The notes under the pieces: model-generated
What the model was told of the DNA's origin: nothing
Databases searched by the model: none
What the model saw: only the letters and a program-made list of their open reading frames with translations
Made by a program: the position numbers and the translations under genes
Source: Nocardia bovistercoris
Lineage (GTDB): Bacteria; Actinomycetota; Actinomycetes; Mycobacteriales; Mycobacteriaceae
Length of the DNA: 64,000 nt
Assembly: GCF_015674855.1 (NCBI RefSeq)
Contig: NZ_JADMLG010000003.1
Span: forward strand, 437,917-501,916
Direction of reading: 5' to 3'
Part shown: positions 24,686 to 34,461 of the stretch, piece after piece
Layout of the letters: every line of letters starts with the position of its first letter
Numbering within the stretch: position 1 is the stretch's first letter

Positions 24686-25743
24686 CGTGGCGGCTCCTGA
24701 ACACCCGGACCGATGGAGGGAGGTGGCGTGAAGTAGGCGCGCAGGGATTCCGGGAGGTTCTGCGGCCAGGCGAGGGCGTCGACCAGGACGTGCAGCAGCG
24801 GACTGTTCGCGTTGGACACGTACGCCTGGAAATAGGGCCCGCTGCCGACCTGTTCGCCGAGCGCGGCGGCATACGGGCCGAGTCCGGCCAGCGCCTCGGT
24901 GATGTTGTTCCGGTTACGTTCCAGTTGCGCGAGAACGGAATTGAGCTTCTCCAAGGCGGGAGCCAGCTGCGCCTCGTTGTCGGCTATCACCCCCGACAAC
25001 TGCTGGGCCAATGCGTTCAGGTTCACGATCATCTGCCCCAGCGCCGCCCGCCGCGACTCGAGTTCGCCGAGCAGTTCGTTTCCGTCCGAGAGCAGCGCGG
25101 TGATCTGGGAGGACTGCTCGGCGAGGATCCCGGTGACGTTGCGCGCCCGTGTCAACAGTTGGAGCAGCGCTTCGTCGCGGATGTTGACGGTGCGCGAGAG
25201 CGCCGTGACCCCGTCCAACGCGGTGCGCACCGCGGGCGAGGTGTCGGCGAAGGTCGCCGACAGTTCGTCCAGGGTCTGGTCGAGTCGGTCGGTGTCGAGA
25301 CCTTGGATGGTGCCGCCGAGATCGCTCAACGCCTGATTGAGCGAGTACGGAGAGTTGGTGCGCTCCAACGGAATCGGGTCGTCGCGCCGCAGCGCGCCCG
25401 ACCCCGACGGATACACCTCGACCGACTTGCGCCCGAGCACCGTATTGGTCTTGATCGCGGCGGAAGTCTTGTCGCCCAACACGATCGATTCCTTCAAGGT
25501 GAACCGCACGAGCACCTTCGCGCCCGAGAGCTCGACGGACTCGACCCGCCCCGAGCGCACCCCGGCGACCTGGACGGCGTCGCCGGGCACCAACCCGCCC
25601 GCGTCGCCGAAGTAGGCGGTGAAACTCGCTCCCGAGCGCAGGAACGGCAACCGGTCCAGTTGCAGCGCCGACAACGACACCGTCACCGCGAGGACGATGC
25701 CGACGACGCCGATGGTCATCGCGGAGGATCGTTTCTCACTCAT
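24682..25743 (-). CDS. mceC: Mce family protein MceC
   Basis: A 353-aa Mce subunit with an N-terminal membrane anchor (MTIGVVGIVLAVTVSLSAL) and the MCE domain (FTAYFGDAGGLVPGDAVQVAGVRSGRVESVEL), then helices with regular hydrophobic spacing and a short Pro-rich tail. Its start overlaps the end of mceB by 8 nt and its end overlaps mceD by 4 nt. The tail is short compared with the repetitive tails of some MceC proteins. Confidence 0.9.
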   Translation of the reverse strand: MSEKRSSAMTIGVVGIVLAVTVSLSALQLDRLPFLRSGASFTAYFGDAGGLVPGDAVQVAGVRSGRVESVELSGAKVLVRFTLKESIVLGDKTSAAIKTNTVLGRKSVEVYPSGSGALRRDDPIPLERTNSPYSLNQALSDLGGTIQGLDTDRLDQTLDELSATFADTSPAVRTALDGVTALSRTVNIRDEALLQLLTRARNVTGILAEQSSQITALLSDGNELLGELESRRAALGQMIVNLNALAQQLSGVIADNEAQLAPALEKLNSVLAQLERNRNNITEALAGLGPYAAALGEQVGSGPYFQAYVSNANSPLLHVLVDALAWPQNLPESLRAYFTPPPSIGPGVQEPPR

Positions 25744-26764
25744 GGGTGGGCGCGCACCTTCCCGTCGTCTGGGTGCCGGGAATCGCGATCTCGGTCGGCA
25801 CCCCGTTCGGCCCGTCGACCAGGAACACCACCGAGCAGATGTACATGTTCAGGAAGGAACCGTAGGAACCGATCCTGATCAGGTTGCGATAGGTCGCGGG
25901 CAGTCGGTCCAATACCCACTGCACCGTGTCGCTGCCCTCGGTCAACAGGCCGCCGACTCGGTCGGTCTGCTCGATCGTGGCGCGCAGATCCGGTCTGGAC
26001 TGCGCCAGCAGAGCGGTGAGATCGCCGGTGGCGCCCGCGATCCGCGGTATCGCCGCACCGATCGGGTCGCGGTCGGCCGCCAATCCCGATACCAGCCTGC
26101 GCAATTCGGTGATGGTCGTGGTGAACTGATCGCCGCGCTCGTCGATGACGGCCAGCGCCGAGTTCAGGTTGTCGATCACACTGCCGATCAACGCGTCTCG
26201 ATCGGCCAGGGTCTGCGCGAAAGAACCGCCGCTGTCCAACAGCGACACCAGATTCCCGCCTTGACCTTGGAAGATTCGCACCAACGCCTCGGTCAGGTCG
26301 TTCACCTGACCGGGATCGAGGCCGCGCAGCAGGGGTTTGAACCCGCCGAGCAGCATATCCAGATCCAACGCGGGAGCGGTCTGCTCCTCGGCGATGGCGC
26401 CGCCGTCGGGCAGTGTCTTCGCCTCGCCGGGACCCTCGAGCAACTCCAGATACCGGTCACCGACGAGGTTCTCGTAGCGGATCGCGGCCCGGGTGCTGGT
26501 GAACAGCGGGTATTCGCGGTCGACCTGGAATTCGACGTGGGCGAGGTAGTCGGCGCCGACCTCGACGGAGGTGACCGACCCGACCGGAACGCCCGCGATG
26601 CGCACCTTCGCACCGGGCAGCATTCCCGACGAACTGGTGAACACCGCCTTGTAACCGTTCTCGGCCGAGAAACGCACCTGACCGAAAACCACGACGAGAC
26701 CGGCGAAGATCAACGCCATCACCACGGCGAAGACCGCCAGTTTTACCGATGTCGCGACGCGCAC
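25736..26764 (-). CDS. mceB: Mce family protein MceB
   Basis: A 342-aa Mce subunit: N-terminal anchor (LAVFAVVMALIFAGLVVVFG), MCE domain (YKAVFTSSSGMLPGAKVRIAGVPVGSVTSVEV, YLELLEGPGE), long helical region, and a C-terminal Cys pair (YICSVVF and TTGRCAP) usual for MceB. It lies 2 nt after mceA. Confidence 0.9.
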   Translation of the reverse strand: MRVATSVKLAVFAVVMALIFAGLVVVFGQVRFSAENGYKAVFTSSSGMLPGAKVRIAGVPVGSVTSVEVGADYLAHVEFQVDREYPLFTSTRAAIRYENLVGDRYLELLEGPGEAKTLPDGGAIAEEQTAPALDLDMLLGGFKPLLRGLDPGQVNDLTEALVRIFQGQGGNLVSLLDSGGSFAQTLADRDALIGSVIDNLNSALAVIDERGDQFTTTITELRRLVSGLAADRDPIGAAIPRIAGATGDLTALLAQSRPDLRATIEQTDRVGGLLTEGSDTVQWVLDRLPATYRNLIRIGSYGSFLNMYICSVVFLVDGPNGVPTEIAIPGTQTTGRCAPTHE

Positions 26765-26766
26765 GG

Positions 26767-27969
26767 CTATCCCACCCCCGGCAGTCCGGCGAAGAGGATC
26801 TTGAACACCGGCGGAGCGTTGAAGGTCAACGTCGTCGACGGAACATACGGTGTGCCCTCGCTGGTGTCGACCACGAGATAGTCGGCGTTGCTGCCCGGCA
26901 CGCGTTCCAGGATCCCGCCGCAGTGCGGGCCGCCGGTGGCGTTCACCTTGGGCAGGTCGTTGGGCGCGGTGTAGCGCTCGGTTCCCGGCATGAAGCTGGC
27001 GCTGAGCGCCACCGCTTCCTGTCCGCCGCCGAAGACTGCCTCGGCCGCGGGCATGGAATTACCGATCCCGGTGATCAGGCAGTACAGAACCGGGGCGTAA
27101 TCGGCCAGCAGACCCGTTGTCGGCCGCAGCAGTTCCAGCGCCGTCACCAGTTGATTCTCGTTGTCCCGCAACACCGTAGAGGTGGTATCGGCCACACCTA
27201 TCACATTCACCAGCAATTCATCGAGACTCGAACGCTCCTCGACCACCGTCCGCCCGGTCGCCGTCACATTGGACACCGTCGCCATCAGGTCCCCGGCGGT
27301 GTCGGCGTACAACTCCGCGACCCGAGCGGACTTGTCGAGATCGGCGCGCAGGGCCGGAAGCGACGGGTTGATCTCGCGCAGAAAGGAATCCGCGCCGGTG
27401 AGCAGGCCGCCGATCTTCTCGCCGCGCCCGTCGACAGCGGTCCCGAGCGCGGACAGGATCGCGTTCAACTTCTCCGGTTCGATGATCGCGAGCAGATCGC
27501 TCAGACGCTGGAACAGGGTGTTGAACTCGACGGTCACCCGGTCGGCGGTGATCCGCGCGTCCGGGCGCAGCGCGCGCGCCGGAAGTCCCGCCGGCGCTAC
27601 GAAATTGACGTACTTGGCGCCGAACACCGTGGTGGAGCGGATATCGACGCGCGCATCGGCCGAGACGAACCGCAGTTCGTCGGGATCGATCTCGAGGCGC
27701 AGCGTCGCACCGCCGGAGCGCTGGATCACCTCGGCGACCCGGCCGATCTCGACGCCGCGGAACCGCACCTTCGCGTCCGGGTCGAGCACGAGGCCGCTGC
27801 GCGGCGACTCGACCAGGACGGTCTCGGACCTGGTGAACCCGCCCGCGAACATCGTCAACGCGATCGTCACCACCGCGGCCAGCACGATGACCAAGCCGAG
27901 ACCGGCCAACCTCAGCCCGAGCCCGCTGCTCGCCATCCCGCCCGATCGTCTGAATCGCATCATTGTCAC
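26767..27969 (-). CDS. mceA: Mce family protein MceA
   Basis: A 400-aa Mce subunit and the first of the six. It has a membrane anchor at about residues 19-42 and an MCE domain (VESPRSGLVLDPDAKVRFRGVEIGRVAEVI, AKYVNFVAP). The C-terminal half includes YCLITGIGNS and PHCGGILERVPG, features usual in MceA/Mce1A-type proteins. The start may be GTG 27969, directly after the YrbEB stop codon, or ATG 27963; both give the same protein apart from two residues. Confidence 0.9.
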   Translation of the reverse strand: MTMMRFRRSGGMASSGLGLRLAGLGLVIVLAAVVTIALTMFAGGFTRSETVLVESPRSGLVLDPDAKVRFRGVEIGRVAEVIQRSGGATLRLEIDPDELRFVSADARVDIRSTTVFGAKYVNFVAPAGLPARALRPDARITADRVTVEFNTLFQRLSDLLAIIEPEKLNAILSALGTAVDGRGEKIGGLLTGADSFLREINPSLPALRADLDKSARVAELYADTAGDLMATVSNVTATGRTVVEERSSLDELLVNVIGVADTTSTVLRDNENQLVTALELLRPTTGLLADYAPVLYCLITGIGNSMPAAEAVFGGGQEAVALSASFMPGTERYTAPNDLPKVNATGGPHCGGILERVPGSNADYLVVDTSEGTPYVPSTTLTFNAPPVFKILFAGLPGVG

Positions 27970-28821
27970 TTACCCGGAGAGGTGGAAGTTGCCGGAGGTG
28001 CCGTAGACGGCCAGCGAGATCAGCAGTGTCACCGAAACCACGGCGACCAGGGAGGCCCGCACGGCATTGCCGACCGCGACCCCCACTCCCACCGGACCGC
28101 CCGCGGCGTAGAAGCCGTAGTAGGTGTGGATCAGCATGACCGCGGCGGCCATCACCAGCGCCTGCGCGAAGGACCAGAGCAGGTCGGTCGGGATGAGGAA
28201 GGTGTCGAAATAGTGGTCGTAGACGCCCGCCGACTGCCCGAAGATCACCACGGTGGCGAACCGGCTGGCCAGGAACGACGCGATGACCGCGAGCGCGTAG
28301 AGCGGAACGATCGTGATCATCCCGGCCAGCACCCTGGTTCCGACCAGATACGGCAGTGGGCGGATACCCATGGATTCCAGCGCGTCGATCTCCTCGGCCA
28401 CCCGCATCGCCCCGAGCTGCGCGGTCGAACCGGCCCCGATCGTGGCCGCGAGTCCGATTCCGGAGATCACCGGCGCGGCGATGCGGACATTGATGAAGGC
28501 GGCGAAGAATCCGGTCAGCGCCTCGATGCCGATATTGCCCAGCGAGGTGTATCCCTGCACCGCGATGGTGCCGCCGGTGAACAGGGTGAGGAATCCGACG
28601 ATCACGACGGTGCCGCCGATCAGCGCCAACGCCCCTGTGCCCATGCTGATCTCGGCGATCAGCCGAACGGTCTCCCGGCGATAGTGCAGCAGCGCGCGCG
28701 GCAACGACGCGAGAGCCTGCGCGTAGAAGACGGCCTGGCGGCCGAGAGCGTCGAACGTGGACGTCGCGCGGCGCGCGCGGCGCACGGTGCGCGGGAACCT
28801 GGACTCGATGGTGTAGGCCAT
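27970..28821 (-). CDS. yrbEB: YrbEB permease of the Mce transporter
   Basis: A 283-aa integral membrane permease of the MlaE/YrbE family with about five transmembrane helices. The conserved loop EIDALESMGIRPLPYLVGTRVLAG, which meets the ATPase, is present. It pairs with the upstream YrbEA. The operon contains no Mce ATPase (MceG/Mkl); in actinobacteria this is normally encoded elsewhere and shared between mce loci. Confidence 0.92.
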   Translation of the reverse strand: MAYTIESRFPRTVRRARRATSTFDALGRQAVFYAQALASLPRALLHYRRETVRLIAEISMGTGALALIGGTVVIVGFLTLFTGGTIAVQGYTSLGNIGIEALTGFFAAFINVRIAAPVISGIGLAATIGAGSTAQLGAMRVAEEIDALESMGIRPLPYLVGTRVLAGMITIVPLYALAVIASFLASRFATVVIFGQSAGVYDHYFDTFLIPTDLLWSFAQALVMAAAVMLIHTYYGFYAAGGPVGVGVAVGNAVRASLVAVVSVTLLISLAVYGTSGNFHLSG

Positions 28822-28822
28822 G

Positions 28823-29587
28823 TCACTTCACCGTGAACCCGATGCCGACCGCGGTGACCACCACGTTCACCACGAACAGCGCCATGAACGCGAACACGAC
28901 GGTCTGATTGACCGCATCCCCGACACTTTTGGGACCGCCCCTGACGTTCAGGCCCAGATAGCAGGCGACCAGACCGGCGATGAGCCCGAACATCGCGGCT
29001 TTCACCTCGGAGATGACCACCTCGGGCAGGTGGGTGAGCAACGTGATCCCGTTGACGAACGCACCGGGATTCACGTCCTGCACGTACACCGAGAACAGGA
29101 ATCCGCCGACGATGCCGATGGTGCAGACCAGCCCGTTCAACATCGAGGCCACGAACATCGACGCGAGCACCCTCGGCACCACCAACCGCTGCACCGGGTC
29201 GATGCCGAGCACGCGCATGGCGTCGATCTCCTCGCGGATGGTGCGCGCACCGAGGTCCGCGCAGATCGCCGTCGCCCCCGCGCCCGCCACGACCAGCACC
29301 GTGACGATCGGACCGACCTGCGTGATCGCGCCGAAAGCGGCGCCCGCCCCGCTCAGGTCGGCCGCGCCGAGTTCCCGCAACAGGATGTTCAGGGTGAAGC
29401 TGACCAGGACCGTGAACGGGATCGCGACCAGCAGCGTCGGCGTGATCGACACCCGCGCGATGAACCAGGACTGCTCGACGAACTCCTGCCACTGGAACGG
29501 CCGCCGCAACGACGAACGAGCGACATCCGCGCAGAGTTCGAAGAACCCTCCGACCGCGCGCAACGGCACAGCAAGGGCATCGTTCAT
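28823..29587 (-). CDS. yrbEA: YrbEA permease of the Mce transporter
   Basis: A 254-aa MlaE/YrbE-type permease, first gene of the mce operon. EEIDAMRVLGIDPVQRLVVPRVLAS is the conserved EExDA loop; five hydrophobic helices surround it. GAGGAG lies 9 nt before the ATG at 29587. It ends 1 nt before yrbEB. The ten genes from here to 19326 run without meaningful gaps, so one transcript is expected from the promoter near 29840. Confidence 0.92.
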   Translation of the reverse strand: MNDALAVPLRAVGGFFELCADVARSSLRRPFQWQEFVEQSWFIARVSITPTLLVAIPFTVLVSFTLNILLRELGAADLSGAGAAFGAITQVGPIVTVLVVAGAGATAICADLGARTIREEIDAMRVLGIDPVQRLVVPRVLASMFVASMLNGLVCTIGIVGGFLFSVYVQDVNPGAFVNGITLLTHLPEVVISEVKAAMFGLIAGLVACYLGLNVRGGPKSVGDAVNQTVVFAFMALFVVNVVVTAVGIGFTVK

Positions 29588-29810
29588 GCTCGAGGCTCCT
29601 CGCTCGACCGACGCTCACCACTCACGGCATCAGACCCTCCGCCACCGCACCCGCTTCACCGGGCACGGATCCCGTTTCGATCACACGACCTCTACCGATA
29701 CCGAAATACACTTGTGAACAGTAGATTTCCGAACGCACACGGCTGGTGCGCACCGACCACGATGCCCCCGACATCCCGCCCGCCGCCGCATGCCAAGGCT
29801 TGACCCTGAT

Positions 29811-29864
29811 AACTACAGTTGGACTTACAGTAAGCAATGTAGCCGACTGCGCGGCCGTCGGCAA
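29811..29864 (-). promoter_or_regulatory. Likely mce operon promoter with operator palindromes
   Basis: On the minus strand TTGCCG (29859-29864) and TACATT (29836-29841) stand 17 nt apart as -35 and -10. Just downstream, at the expected start site, are an 11-bp palindrome CTTAC-A-GTAAG (29824-29834) and AACT-AC-AGTT (29811-29820). This suggests repression by a TetR-type protein. The 5' leader would be about 240 nt. I see no gene in 29588-29983. Confidence 0.5.
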
Positions 29865-29983
29865 CGAGGACGAGCAAACAGCGGTGATGCTGAGCACTCG
29901 CTCAGCATCACCGGCGGCCGGGAACCGTGATCGAAACCATAGGGCGGCAGCACACTCCGAGCCGCCTCTCCCCCGGCCTGCCG

Positions 29984-31216
29984 CTACGTCGTGACCGGGA
30001 GTTTCGCCCAGCCGCGCACGCTGCTCGTATGTCCGCGAACGGCCTTGGCGTAGTCGACTTCCCAGTCCGGCCAGCGCCGCAGGATCTCCTCGAGCGCGAC
30101 CCTGCCCTCCAGCCTCGCCAGTGCGGCGCCGAGGCAGAAGTGCAGGCCGAAACCGAAACTCAGGTGGGTGTCGCGGCGATGGATGTCGAAACGATCGGGA
30201 TCGGGGTAGCGGCGCTCGTCGCGATTGGCCGAACCATTGATCAGCAGCAGCACCGCGCCCTCGGGGACCGTCCGCCCGTGGTGGCGCGTATCGGCCGCGA
30301 CGTATCTCGCCTGCACCGGCGATGGCGCCTCGTAGCGCAGCACTTCCTCGATCGCGGCCGGAACGAGCGACAGGTCCGCGACGATCTCGCGCCGTTGTTC
30401 CGGATGATCCGACAGCAGTTGACCGGTGAATCCGATGAGCCTCGTGGTCGTCTCGCTGCCCGCGCCCATGATGGTGTTGATGTAGGTCAAGATCTCGCCC
30501 CGGTCGAGCCTGCGTCGGGTCCCGTCCGGTTCGACCACCTCGGCGTTGATCAGATCGCTCATCAGGTCGTCGGACGGATTCTCGGCGCGCCAGTCCACGT
30601 AGTCGGCGATCATCCCCAGATGCGGTGGCACGTAGGCTTTTCCGGTGCGCTCGCGGCGGGCGCCGTCACGCACGGCCAATGCCTTGTCGGTGCTGTCGCG
30701 GATGGTCGCCTGATCCTGTTCGGGAATGCCGAGCAGGGCGCCGATGGTGCGCATCGGCATCCACGCCCCGAGATCGGCCACGACGTCGAATCCGCCCGAA
30801 CCGATCAGCGGGTCCAGCGCCTCGACGGTGAATTTCCGGGCCAGCGGCTCGATCGCGGCGATCCGGCGCGGGGTGAACACCCGCGACATGATCTTGCGGT
30901 GCATGTCGTGCACCGGCGGATCCTCGAAGAGGACGAGTCCGGACGGAATCTCCATCCCGCTGGTGATGACCTCCATGATTGTTCCGCGCCCGGACCGGAA
31001 GGTGTTCCAGTCCTGGATGCCCGCGACGACGTCGTCGAAGCGGCTCAGCGCGTAGAAGTCGTGTTTCTCGTTGTAGTACAGCGGCGCCTCGTCGCGCAGC
31101 CGCTTCCACACCGGATAGGGATCGTCGTCGATGGCGGTGTCGTACGGGTCGTAGTACACGTCCGCGTCCACTGATTCTCGCACTGTCGTCGCCTCACAAA
31201 GGAATTGGTTGATCAC
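29984..31216 (-). CDS. Cytochrome P450
   Basis: A 410-aa soluble bacterial P450. MGAGSETTTR is the I-helix oxygen-activation motif, EEVLR the ExxR of the K-helix, and FGFGLHFCLGAALARLE the heme-binding loop with the axial Cys. It would hydroxylate a hydrophobic substrate using ferredoxin partners encoded elsewhere. It is the last gene of a minus-strand catabolic operon, 54 nt after the SDR gene and 396 nt before the mce operon, so a steroid- or lipid-like substrate is plausible. Family number not assigned. Confidence 0.92.
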   Translation of the reverse strand: MINQFLCEATTVRESVDADVYYDPYDTAIDDDPYPVWKRLRDEAPLYYNEKHDFYALSRFDDVVAGIQDWNTFRSGRGTIMEVITSGMEIPSGLVLFEDPPVHDMHRKIMSRVFTPRRIAAIEPLARKFTVEALDPLIGSGGFDVVADLGAWMPMRTIGALLGIPEQDQATIRDSTDKALAVRDGARRERTGKAYVPPHLGMIADYVDWRAENPSDDLMSDLINAEVVEPDGTRRRLDRGEILTYINTIMGAGSETTTRLIGFTGQLLSDHPEQRREIVADLSLVPAAIEEVLRYEAPSPVQARYVAADTRHHGRTVPEGAVLLLINGSANRDERRYPDPDRFDIHRRDTHLSFGFGLHFCLGAALARLEGRVALEEILRRWPDWEVDYAKAVRGHTSSVRGWAKLPVTT

Positions 31217-31270
31217 CGGTTCGGGCGCGGACCGGGTCGTCTCCGGCGCGGAAGGCGGCCGGACCGGTCG

Positions 31271-32053
31271 CTACTTGCGCATTCCGCCGCCGACGGTGAT
31301 GTCGTCGCCGGTGACGAACGAGGACGCGTCGCTCGCCAGATACAGTGTGGGCCCTACGATTTCGGACAGATCGGCGACCCGGTTCTGCGGGTTCTGCGCG
31401 GCCAGCATCGCCACCGAACCCGGATAATTTCGCTCCGCGGCGACCAGCATCTCGGTCGCGAACGGCCCCGGGCTGAGCATATTGACCCGGACCGACCACG
31501 GCGCCCACAGATTCGCCATCGACACGGTGAGACTGCGCAGCGCCGCCTTCGACGCGCTGTAGACCGCCGACATGGGGTTGGAGGAGAAATAGCCCTCCAT
31601 GGAGCCGATATTGACGATGCTGCCACCGCCGCCGTCCCGCATCACCGGCGCCAGGCACTGGCTCATGCGCAGCGCCCCTTCGACATTGACGCTCAGGATC
31701 TTTCGCCACAACGGCAACGTGACATCGTTGAGGCCGAGCACCATCGGATTGATGCCCGCGTTGTTCACCAGCACGTCGACCCGGCCGTATTCCTGCACAA
31801 CGGCGTCGACGAATCCGGGAACCGCGTCCCAGTCACCGACATGGCACGCGATCCCGACGGCTTTGCCTCCGGCAGCGCGTATTTCGGCGGCCACGGCATC
31901 ACACGGCTCCTTGGTGCGGCCGCAGACGACCACGGACGCGCCCGCGCGCGAGAAGCCGTCGACCATGGCCCGCCCCAATCCCCGGGTCGAGCCGGTGACA
32001 ACGGCGACCCGTCCGGTCAGGTCGAACAATTCCTCCGGTTGTCGAATGGTCAT
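31271..32053 (-). CDS. SDR family oxidoreductase
   Basis: A 260-aa classical SDR. TGSTRGLG binds the cofactor, NNAGIN follows, the catalytic Ser is in NIGSMEG and YSASK holds Tyr and Lys. The C-terminus VTGDDITVGGGMRK is the standard end of FabG-like enzymes. It probably oxidises the alcohol formed by the neighbouring P450. The ATG at 32053 (MTIRQPEE) matches homolog starts better than the frame opening at 32134. It lies 13 nt after the DapB-like gene. Confidence 0.88.
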   Translation of the reverse strand: MTIRQPEELFDLTGRVAVVTGSTRGLGRAMVDGFSRAGASVVVCGRTKEPCDAVAAEIRAAGGKAVGIACHVGDWDAVPGFVDAVVQEYGRVDVLVNNAGINPMVLGLNDVTLPLWRKILSVNVEGALRMSQCLAPVMRDGGGGSIVNIGSMEGYFSSNPMSAVYSASKAALRSLTVSMANLWAPWSVRVNMLSPGPFATEMLVAAERNYPGSVAMLAAQNPQNRVADLSEIVGPTLYLASDASSFVTGDDITVGGGMRK

Positions 32054-32066
32054 GAACCGCCACCTT

Positions 32067-33119
32067 CTAATCGCGCCATCGATAGGCTCCGAACACGGGC
32101 GCCACCACCACGCCGGGCGGCGCTCGCAGGACATCGGGTATCGCCCGTACCGCGGTCATGGCGACCGCCATCTGCCCGGCCGAACAGCTCAGGCCCGCGA
32201 CGGGTTCGTTGCCGATGCTCAAGTCCAGATTCAGGCGCGGCGCTCCGTCGACCCGCACGCGCACCAGGAACTCGCCCGGCCGCGCGGCGGGCCAGTCGGG
32301 CCCGGGTCCGGTCGCCGACCAGAACTCTTCCGCCACCAGCACCGGTTCGCCGCGACGCAACGCCGTCCACGTCAGCTTCTGGCCTACCACGGTGCCCGCG
32401 GGCAGTCTGCCGCACGCCACACTCACATCCTCGGCCCGGGTCTCGGTCTCGATACTCGGGACGACCGCGTCGACAGTCAGGCCGAGTACGTCGGCGGTGG
32501 CGGCCAGCGCCTGTTCGTACTGCGCCGACACCGCACGGAACATCGGCGACTCGACCGTGATCTCGTCGGGATGCTTGCCCATTCCCATGAGATCCACGAG
32601 CATTCGGCGTTCGGAGATGCCGGAGCAGTCGACGAACTCCTGCACGGTGATGCGATCGACCCGCTGCGACAACGTGGTCAGGCTCGCCGCCAGACGTTCG
32701 AAGACGAATCCGGGATGTTCACCCGCGGCGTGGAATCGCACGCCCGCGGCACGGCAGGCACGGGTGATCCGTGCACACGCCTGCGGTCCGAAGGTGGGCA
32801 GATGGTTGTAGGAAGTCGTCGTGATCACCGACTTGCCGGATTCGAGCAGTGCCACGATATCGTCGGTATTGCCGTCGCCGTAGGCTTTGCTCGCCGCGTG
32901 CACGACGACATCCGCTGCCAGATCCAGGATTTCGGACCGATCCCCGGTGACCGAAACCCCGGTGGCGGGACGGTCGACCAAGGCGCCCGCGTCGACACCG
33001 AATTTGGCCGCGCTGTAGGCGAATACGCCGACCAGCTCGAGTTCAGGGCGGTCGATGATCTCGCGCAGCGCGGCGCCGCCGACGGGACCGGTCGCCCATT
33101 GGACGACACGGGTGGTCAT
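32067..33119 (-). CDS. DapB-like NAD(P)-dependent dehydrogenase
   Basis: A 350-aa protein with a dihydrodipicolinate-reductase-like Rossmann fold: VVQWATGPVGGAALREIIDRPELELVGVFAY at the start, VVVHAASKAYGD and SVITTTSYNHLP as in the amine-dehydrogenase/DapB-like family common in mycobacteria and Nocardia. It is unlikely to make lysine, given its position between a substrate-binding-like protein and an SDR in a catabolic operon. The ATG at 33119 overlaps the upstream stop by 4 nt. The long frame opening at 34238 is a shadow of the upstream gene. Confidence 0.85.
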   Translation of the reverse strand: MTTRVVQWATGPVGGAALREIIDRPELELVGVFAYSAAKFGVDAGALVDRPATGVSVTGDRSEILDLAADVVVHAASKAYGDGNTDDIVALLESGKSVITTTSYNHLPTFGPQACARITRACRAAGVRFHAAGEHPGFVFERLAASLTTLSQRVDRITVQEFVDCSGISERRMLVDLMGMGKHPDEITVESPMFRAVSAQYEQALAATADVLGLTVDAVVPSIETETRAEDVSVACGRLPAGTVVGQKLTWTALRRGEPVLVAEEFWSATGPGPDWPAARPGEFLVRVRVDGAPRLNLDLSIGNEPVAGLSCSAGQMAVAMTAVRAIPDVLRAPPGVVVAPVFGAYRWRD

Positions 33120-34231
33120 GATGTGGCCTGTTCGGGGATCAGCCCCTCGATCGTCGCGTGCAGCACGGAGCGACTGCCGTCGGGCAGGACGCGGCGCGCC
33201 ACCAGGAATTCGCTGCCGACCCAGCCGTGGCGAATGAACTTCCCGAACCGCATCCGCGTTCCCGGCGCACCGCTGGCCGCCGGAAGCATCTTGATCCGCT
33301 CCAGCGACTCCTTGACCCCGACGCCGGTCAACGGACGCGCCGTCGCCAACGCGGTCATCATCAGTCGGGCGACGTCGTAGCAGTACAGCGGGAAGAAATA
33401 GGCGGGCCTGCGTCCGTGGCGCTGTTCGAACCGGTCGAGGAAGTGCTGCCCGACCGTGTTGCGCTCGTCGTACTGGTCGAGCCCCACCCAGCCTGCGAAC
33501 TGCGCACGCCACCAGTCGCTGGTGGCCGCGAATTCGAAGGCCGTCGTGGTGTAGCGGCGCGGATTCCACCCAACGGCGTCGAGCGCGGCGTTCATGCCCG
33601 GTATGCCGAGTCCGAATCCGACGTGCACGAGCGCGTCGGGCCGGTCTGCGGCCAGCGTCGCGATCGCGGCCCGCTTGTCGGCCTCGACCTGGGGAATGGG
33701 AATCTCCGCGGTGATGGACAGACCCGCGACCTGGCAGGCGACGCGCGTGGTGCGCAGGTACTCGTGTCCGATGAGCGAGTCCTCGTAGACCAGTCCCGCC
33801 GTGCGGCAGCCGTCCAGCGCCGCCACGGTCGCCATGATGAGCGGTTCCTCCTCCATCGACCCCGCGGGCAGCCCGAACACCCACTGCCCAAGCATGGATT
33901 CGGAGGCGGCCATCGTGATGATCGGCACCTGCGCCGCGTCCTCGACATACCGGCGCAGCGCCACACCGTTCTCCGAGACCCACGGCCCGAAGATCACCAG
34001 GGCGTCCTCGGCGACCAGTTCGTGGAAGGCGTCGCGCACCGGCCGGAACGATCCGTTCGGCAGGCCCTGCACCGCGCGGACCACGAACTCCACCGGACGT
34101 TCGAGCACGCCCTGGGCGAGGAAGTCGTCGGCGACCAGCTGCAAGGTCGGCAGGACGTTCTCGTCGTATCCGCCGTCGGCGTCGAGATAGTCGATCAGCA
34201 GCCCGATCCGGGCGGGCGTCACCTCGACCAT
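33116..34231 (-). CDS. Type-1 periplasmic-binding-fold protein (ABC substrate-binding-like)
   Basis: A 371-aa protein of the branched-chain amino acid/urea binding family: RIGLLIDYLDADGGYDENVLPTLQLVADDFLAQG, VIFGPWVSENGVALRRYVEDAAQVPIITMAASESML and YFFPLYCYDVARLMMTAL follow the usual two-lobe order. It has no signal peptide or lipobox, so it may be a cytoplasmic ligand-binding protein, as in AmiC-like sensors, and no ABC permease genes are adjacent. ATG 34231 (MVEVTPARIG) is preferred over 34249. First gene of the operon with the DapB-like, SDR and P450 genes. Confidence 0.8.
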   Translation of the reverse strand: MVEVTPARIGLLIDYLDADGGYDENVLPTLQLVADDFLAQGVLERPVEFVVRAVQGLPNGSFRPVRDAFHELVAEDALVIFGPWVSENGVALRRYVEDAAQVPIITMAASESMLGQWVFGLPAGSMEEEPLIMATVAALDGCRTAGLVYEDSLIGHEYLRTTRVACQVAGLSITAEIPIPQVEADKRAAIATLAADRPDALVHVGFGLGIPGMNAALDAVGWNPRRYTTTAFEFAATSDWWRAQFAGWVGLDQYDERNTVGQHFLDRFEQRHGRRPAYFFPLYCYDVARLMMTALATARPLTGVGVKESLERIKMLPAASGAPGTRMRFGKFIRHGWVGSEFLVARRVLPDGSRSVLHATIEGLIPEQATS

Positions 34232-34461
34232 GCCGCACCTCCTACGCACGTGGTGATCTCGGACATCGCACCGTCTTCGAACGGATCAGCTTCCGACCAT
34301 GCGGTACCGGGCCGGAAACATCTGACAATTGAGAGCCAACGAGGAAGGTACCTCAGCGGCACACCCACGTCCAGACCTTCGGAAACGAGTTCGTGAACGT
34401 CGCTCCGCGCGTACGATCGCACCGATATCTATAGCTCTTTGAATCGCAAGAAGGTACGTTC

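Noticed and set aside
24109..24872. N-terminal extension of mceE and adjacent frames over mceD
   Set aside because: MceE starts at 23432 with a lipoprotein signal; the extension is shadow sequence of mceD and mceC.
26749..28836. A 695-codon plus-strand frame opposite mceA and yrbEB
   Set aside because: It is antisense to well-recognised transporter genes and its composition is typical of a shadow frame.
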